Of a stretch of DNA of 64,000 bases, positions 62,387 to 64,000 are shown piece after piece. The notes under the pieces are model-generated. The model was not told where the DNA came from. It saw only the letters and a list, made by a program, of their open reading frames with translations, and made no database searches. Origin of the DNA: Pseudomonadota bacterium (GTDB lineage: Bacteria; Pseudomonadota; Gammaproteobacteria; Steroidobacterales; Steroidobacteraceae); the NCBI GenBank assembly GCA_025356815.1, contig JANXQL010000061.1, forward strand, positions 1 through 64,000, written 5' to 3'. Position 1 is the stretch's first letter, and the number at the start of each line of letters is the position of its first letter. Position numbers and translations under genes: made by a program.

Positions 62387-63802
62387 TCAGTCCCGAGCAT
62401 CCGCGTACGCGCGTACCACTTCGTACAGGAACCGGCGCCCGTCCAGGAGCGACCTGACGCGGATCCTCTCGTCCAGCCCGTGGGCGTGCGAGCCCTCGGC
62501 GTCATGGAACATCCCGGACAAGCCGTAGGTCGCGACGCCGCTCGCGTTCAGGAAGCGACCGTCGGTCGCGCCGGTCGACAGCGTCGGCACGATGGCGACG
62601 CCGGGCCAGATCTCTGACGCGACACGACGAACCGGCCCCATGATCTGCTCCGACAGCGGCGGCGGCGGGGACTGCATTCCCAGGTCCCCGGTCGGTGCGA
62701 CGACCACGAGTTCGTCGGCAACCACTGCGACGATCTCTCGCTGCACGTCGGCGACCGGTACGCCCGGCAGGATCCGGCAGTTGACGTTGGCCGTCACGTG
62801 CTGCGGCAGCGCGTTCGGTGCGTGCCCGCCGTTGATCTGGGTCACGACGCACGTGGTGCGCAGCGAGCCGTTCCATGCCGGATTCACCGTCCACAGCCGC
62901 TCTGCCGCCGCCTCGTTGCCCGGATCACGCAGCAGCGCCTGCATGTCGGCGGCGGCTGCCGCCGGCACCAGCTTGGCCTGCGCCTCGAAGTAGCCGCGGG
63001 TCGCCGGATTGAAGGCGATCGCGAAGTTGTGTGCACCCAGGCGCGCCAGCGCCGAGCTCAGCCGCACGATCGGATTGTTGTGCGTCGGCCGCGAACTGTG
63101 GCCACCTACGTCGCTCGCCTCCAGCAGGAAGTCCTGGTAGACCTTCTCCCCCGCCTGGATCTGCAGCGTGACCGGCTTGCCACTCGCATCCAGCTCGCCA
63201 CCCGCGCCTTCGTTTAGAGCGAACGCGGCGCGCAACACTTCGGGCTGGGTCTCGGTCAGCCATTTCACGCTGTCGAAGACGTTGGGCGTCTCTTCGCCGC
63301 AGGTCAGCGCGAGCTTGATGTCGCGGCGTGGCGTGAACCCCTCCTGCCGAAAGCGAACCACGGTGTCGGTGAACACTGCGGCCATCGCCTTGTCGTCGGA
63401 CGAGCCGCGCCCATAGAACCAGCCGTTCTCCTCGACCAGCTTGAATGGATCGCGCTGCCAGTCCTCGCGGCGCGCCTCGACGACGTCGATGTGCGCCAGC
63501 AGCAGGATCGGCGCTGCCGCGCGGTCGCGCCCGTGCAGCACCGCCACGAGCGCGCCGTCCGCCGGCCGATCGGACGGCGCGAGGATCTGCGTATCGGTCG
63601 CCGGCAGTCCCGCCGCCAGCAACCGCGCTCGCATGGCCTCGGCGGCACGCGTGCAACTGCCCACCGAGCGGGTGGTATTGATCTCGACCAGTTCGCGATA
63701 CAGCTCGCGGAACGAGGACTCAGAAGCGGCGGCCGAGGGTGGACCGGCGAGCGCCGGGCCAGCGGCGACAAGCATGAAGATCAGGGCGGCTCGGTACGGC
63801 AT
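62387..63802 (-). CDS. Exported M20-family metallopeptidase
   Basis: The 471-aa protein has a signal peptide (cut near ALA/GPP). Zinc-site residues appear in order: His and Asp in LLLAHIDVVEA, Asp in YGRGSSDDKAMA, the catalytic Glu pair in LTCGEETPN, a later acidic ligand in ALNEGAGGELD and His in EGSHAHGLDER. The dimerisation domain has SDVGGHSSRPTHNNPI. Such enzymes are carboxypeptidases, dipeptidases or aminoacylases; the signal peptide indicates periplasmic action. A hairpin separates it from the convergent SYLF gene. Confidence 0.93.
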   Translation of the reverse strand: MPYRAALIFMLVAAGPALAGPPSAAASESSFRELYRELVEINTTRSVGSCTRAAEAMRARLLAAGLPATDTQILAPSDRPADGALVAVLHGRDRAAAPILLLAHIDVVEARREDWQRDPFKLVEENGWFYGRGSSDDKAMAAVFTDTVVRFRQEGFTPRRDIKLALTCGEETPNVFDSVKWLTETQPEVLRAAFALNEGAGGELDASGKPVTLQIQAGEKVYQDFLLEASDVGGHSSRPTHNNPIVRLSSALARLGAHNFAIAFNPATRGYFEAQAKLVPAAAAADMQALLRDPGNEAAAERLWTVNPAWNGSLRTTCVVTQINGGHAPNALPQHVTANVNCRILPGVPVADVQREIVAVVADELVVVAPTGDLGMQSPPPPLSEQIMGPVRRVASEIWPGVAIVPTLSTGATDGRFLNASGVATYGLSGMFHDAEGSHAHGLDERIRVRSLLDGRRFLYEVVRAYADARD

Positions 63803-63892
63803 GCGGGGCTCCCGGCGAACTCGGATGTGCGTTTTGATCGTCCTAGCAGAATACGCGGACCGCCCGCCCGGTTCACGCCCGTCGCAGACGGC

Positions 63893-64000
63893 TCAGAAGG
63901 ACGCGACCTCGTCCTCGGTCAGCAGCCGCCAGGCGCCCTTTTGCAGTGCACCGAGCGCGAGCGGGCCGATCGCGACGCGAACCAGCCGCAGCACCGACAC
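63893..64000 (-). CDS. RsuA/RluB/RluE-family pseudouridine synthase, C-terminus (cut by window edge)
   Basis: The last 35 codons on the minus strand read RLVRVAIGPLALGALQKGAW followed by RLLTEDEV and a stop at 63893-63895. This matches the 'LxRxxIGxxxLGxLxxGxWRxLTxxE' ending of the RsuA family, enzymes that make pseudouridine in 16S or 23S rRNA. The catalytic domain lies beyond the right edge, so the subtype cannot be told. Confidence 0.85.
   Translation of the reverse strand: MSVLRLVRVAIGPLALGALQKGAWRLLTEDEVASF

Overview
The window is high-GC, gene-dense bacterial DNA. It looks gammaproteobacterial: a HexR-controlled zwf/edd/eda block, a SirB-type protein, DUF4404, and a surface-exported heme-protein cluster of the kind I associate with the Nevskiales/Steroidobacterales side of the class. 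The phylum-level call is fairly safe; the order-level call is a guess.

Layout. (1) 1-515: right end of an integrated element. It holds the N-terminal part of a tyrosine-recombinase integrase (minus strand, running off the left edge) and a 45-bp 3' half of a tRNA-Pro(CGG) gene, best read as attR. (2) 699-2871: an AraC-type regulator with a receiver-like domain, divergent from a Crp/Fnr-type regulator. (3) 2984-13378: a 12-gene Tad (tight adherence, type IVc) pilus locus, all on the minus strand, running flp, tadV, rcpC, rcpA, a small CpaD-like lipoprotein, tadZ, tadA, tadB, tadC, two tadE genes, tadG. (4) 13379-15306: mostly non-coding, with one doubtful start-less frame and a clear 39-codon membrane-peptide gene. 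(5) 15307-25480: metabolic and accessory genes: EamA transporter, Cys/Met-metabolism PLP enzyme, hydantoinase/oxoprolinase, a Baeyer-Villiger-type monooxygenase overlapping an alpha/beta hydrolase, polysaccharide deacetylase, GNAT, DUF4404, a frameshifted LOG-family gene and a membrane protein. (6) 25527-34755: central carbon: sdaA, ppc, eda-edd divergent from zwf-hexR, with two HexR-type palindromes between them. (7) 34842-36457: nitroreductase and a second EamA transporter.

(8) 36476-61389 is the most unusual part. A minus-strand train from 53916 down to 36476 encodes three exported proteins (a CxxCH protein, a LamG/duplicated-heme-domain lipoprotein, a Tat-exported DUF1501-like protein), a zinc-ribbon methyltransferase, a thioredoxin-like protein, three exported scaffold proteins (two of them large TPR proteins), another small exported protein, an ExbB/TolQ, two ExbD/TolR, an AgmX/TonB-like protein and a SirB-like protein. 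Divergently, the plus strand encodes a 921-aa heme lipoprotein resembling hydrazine-synthase-alpha-related proteins, an SH3b-barrel protein, a second barrel lipoprotein, TlpA, DUF4266 and DUF3570; a convergent ApbE flavin transferase follows. I read this as an envelope-spanning, proton-motive-force-energised machine linked to exported heme and perhaps flavin proteins. Its function is unknown and the linkage is inference from gene order.

(9) 61523-64000: SYLF-domain protein, M20 peptidase, and the C-terminus of an RsuA-family pseudouridine synthase cut by the right edge.
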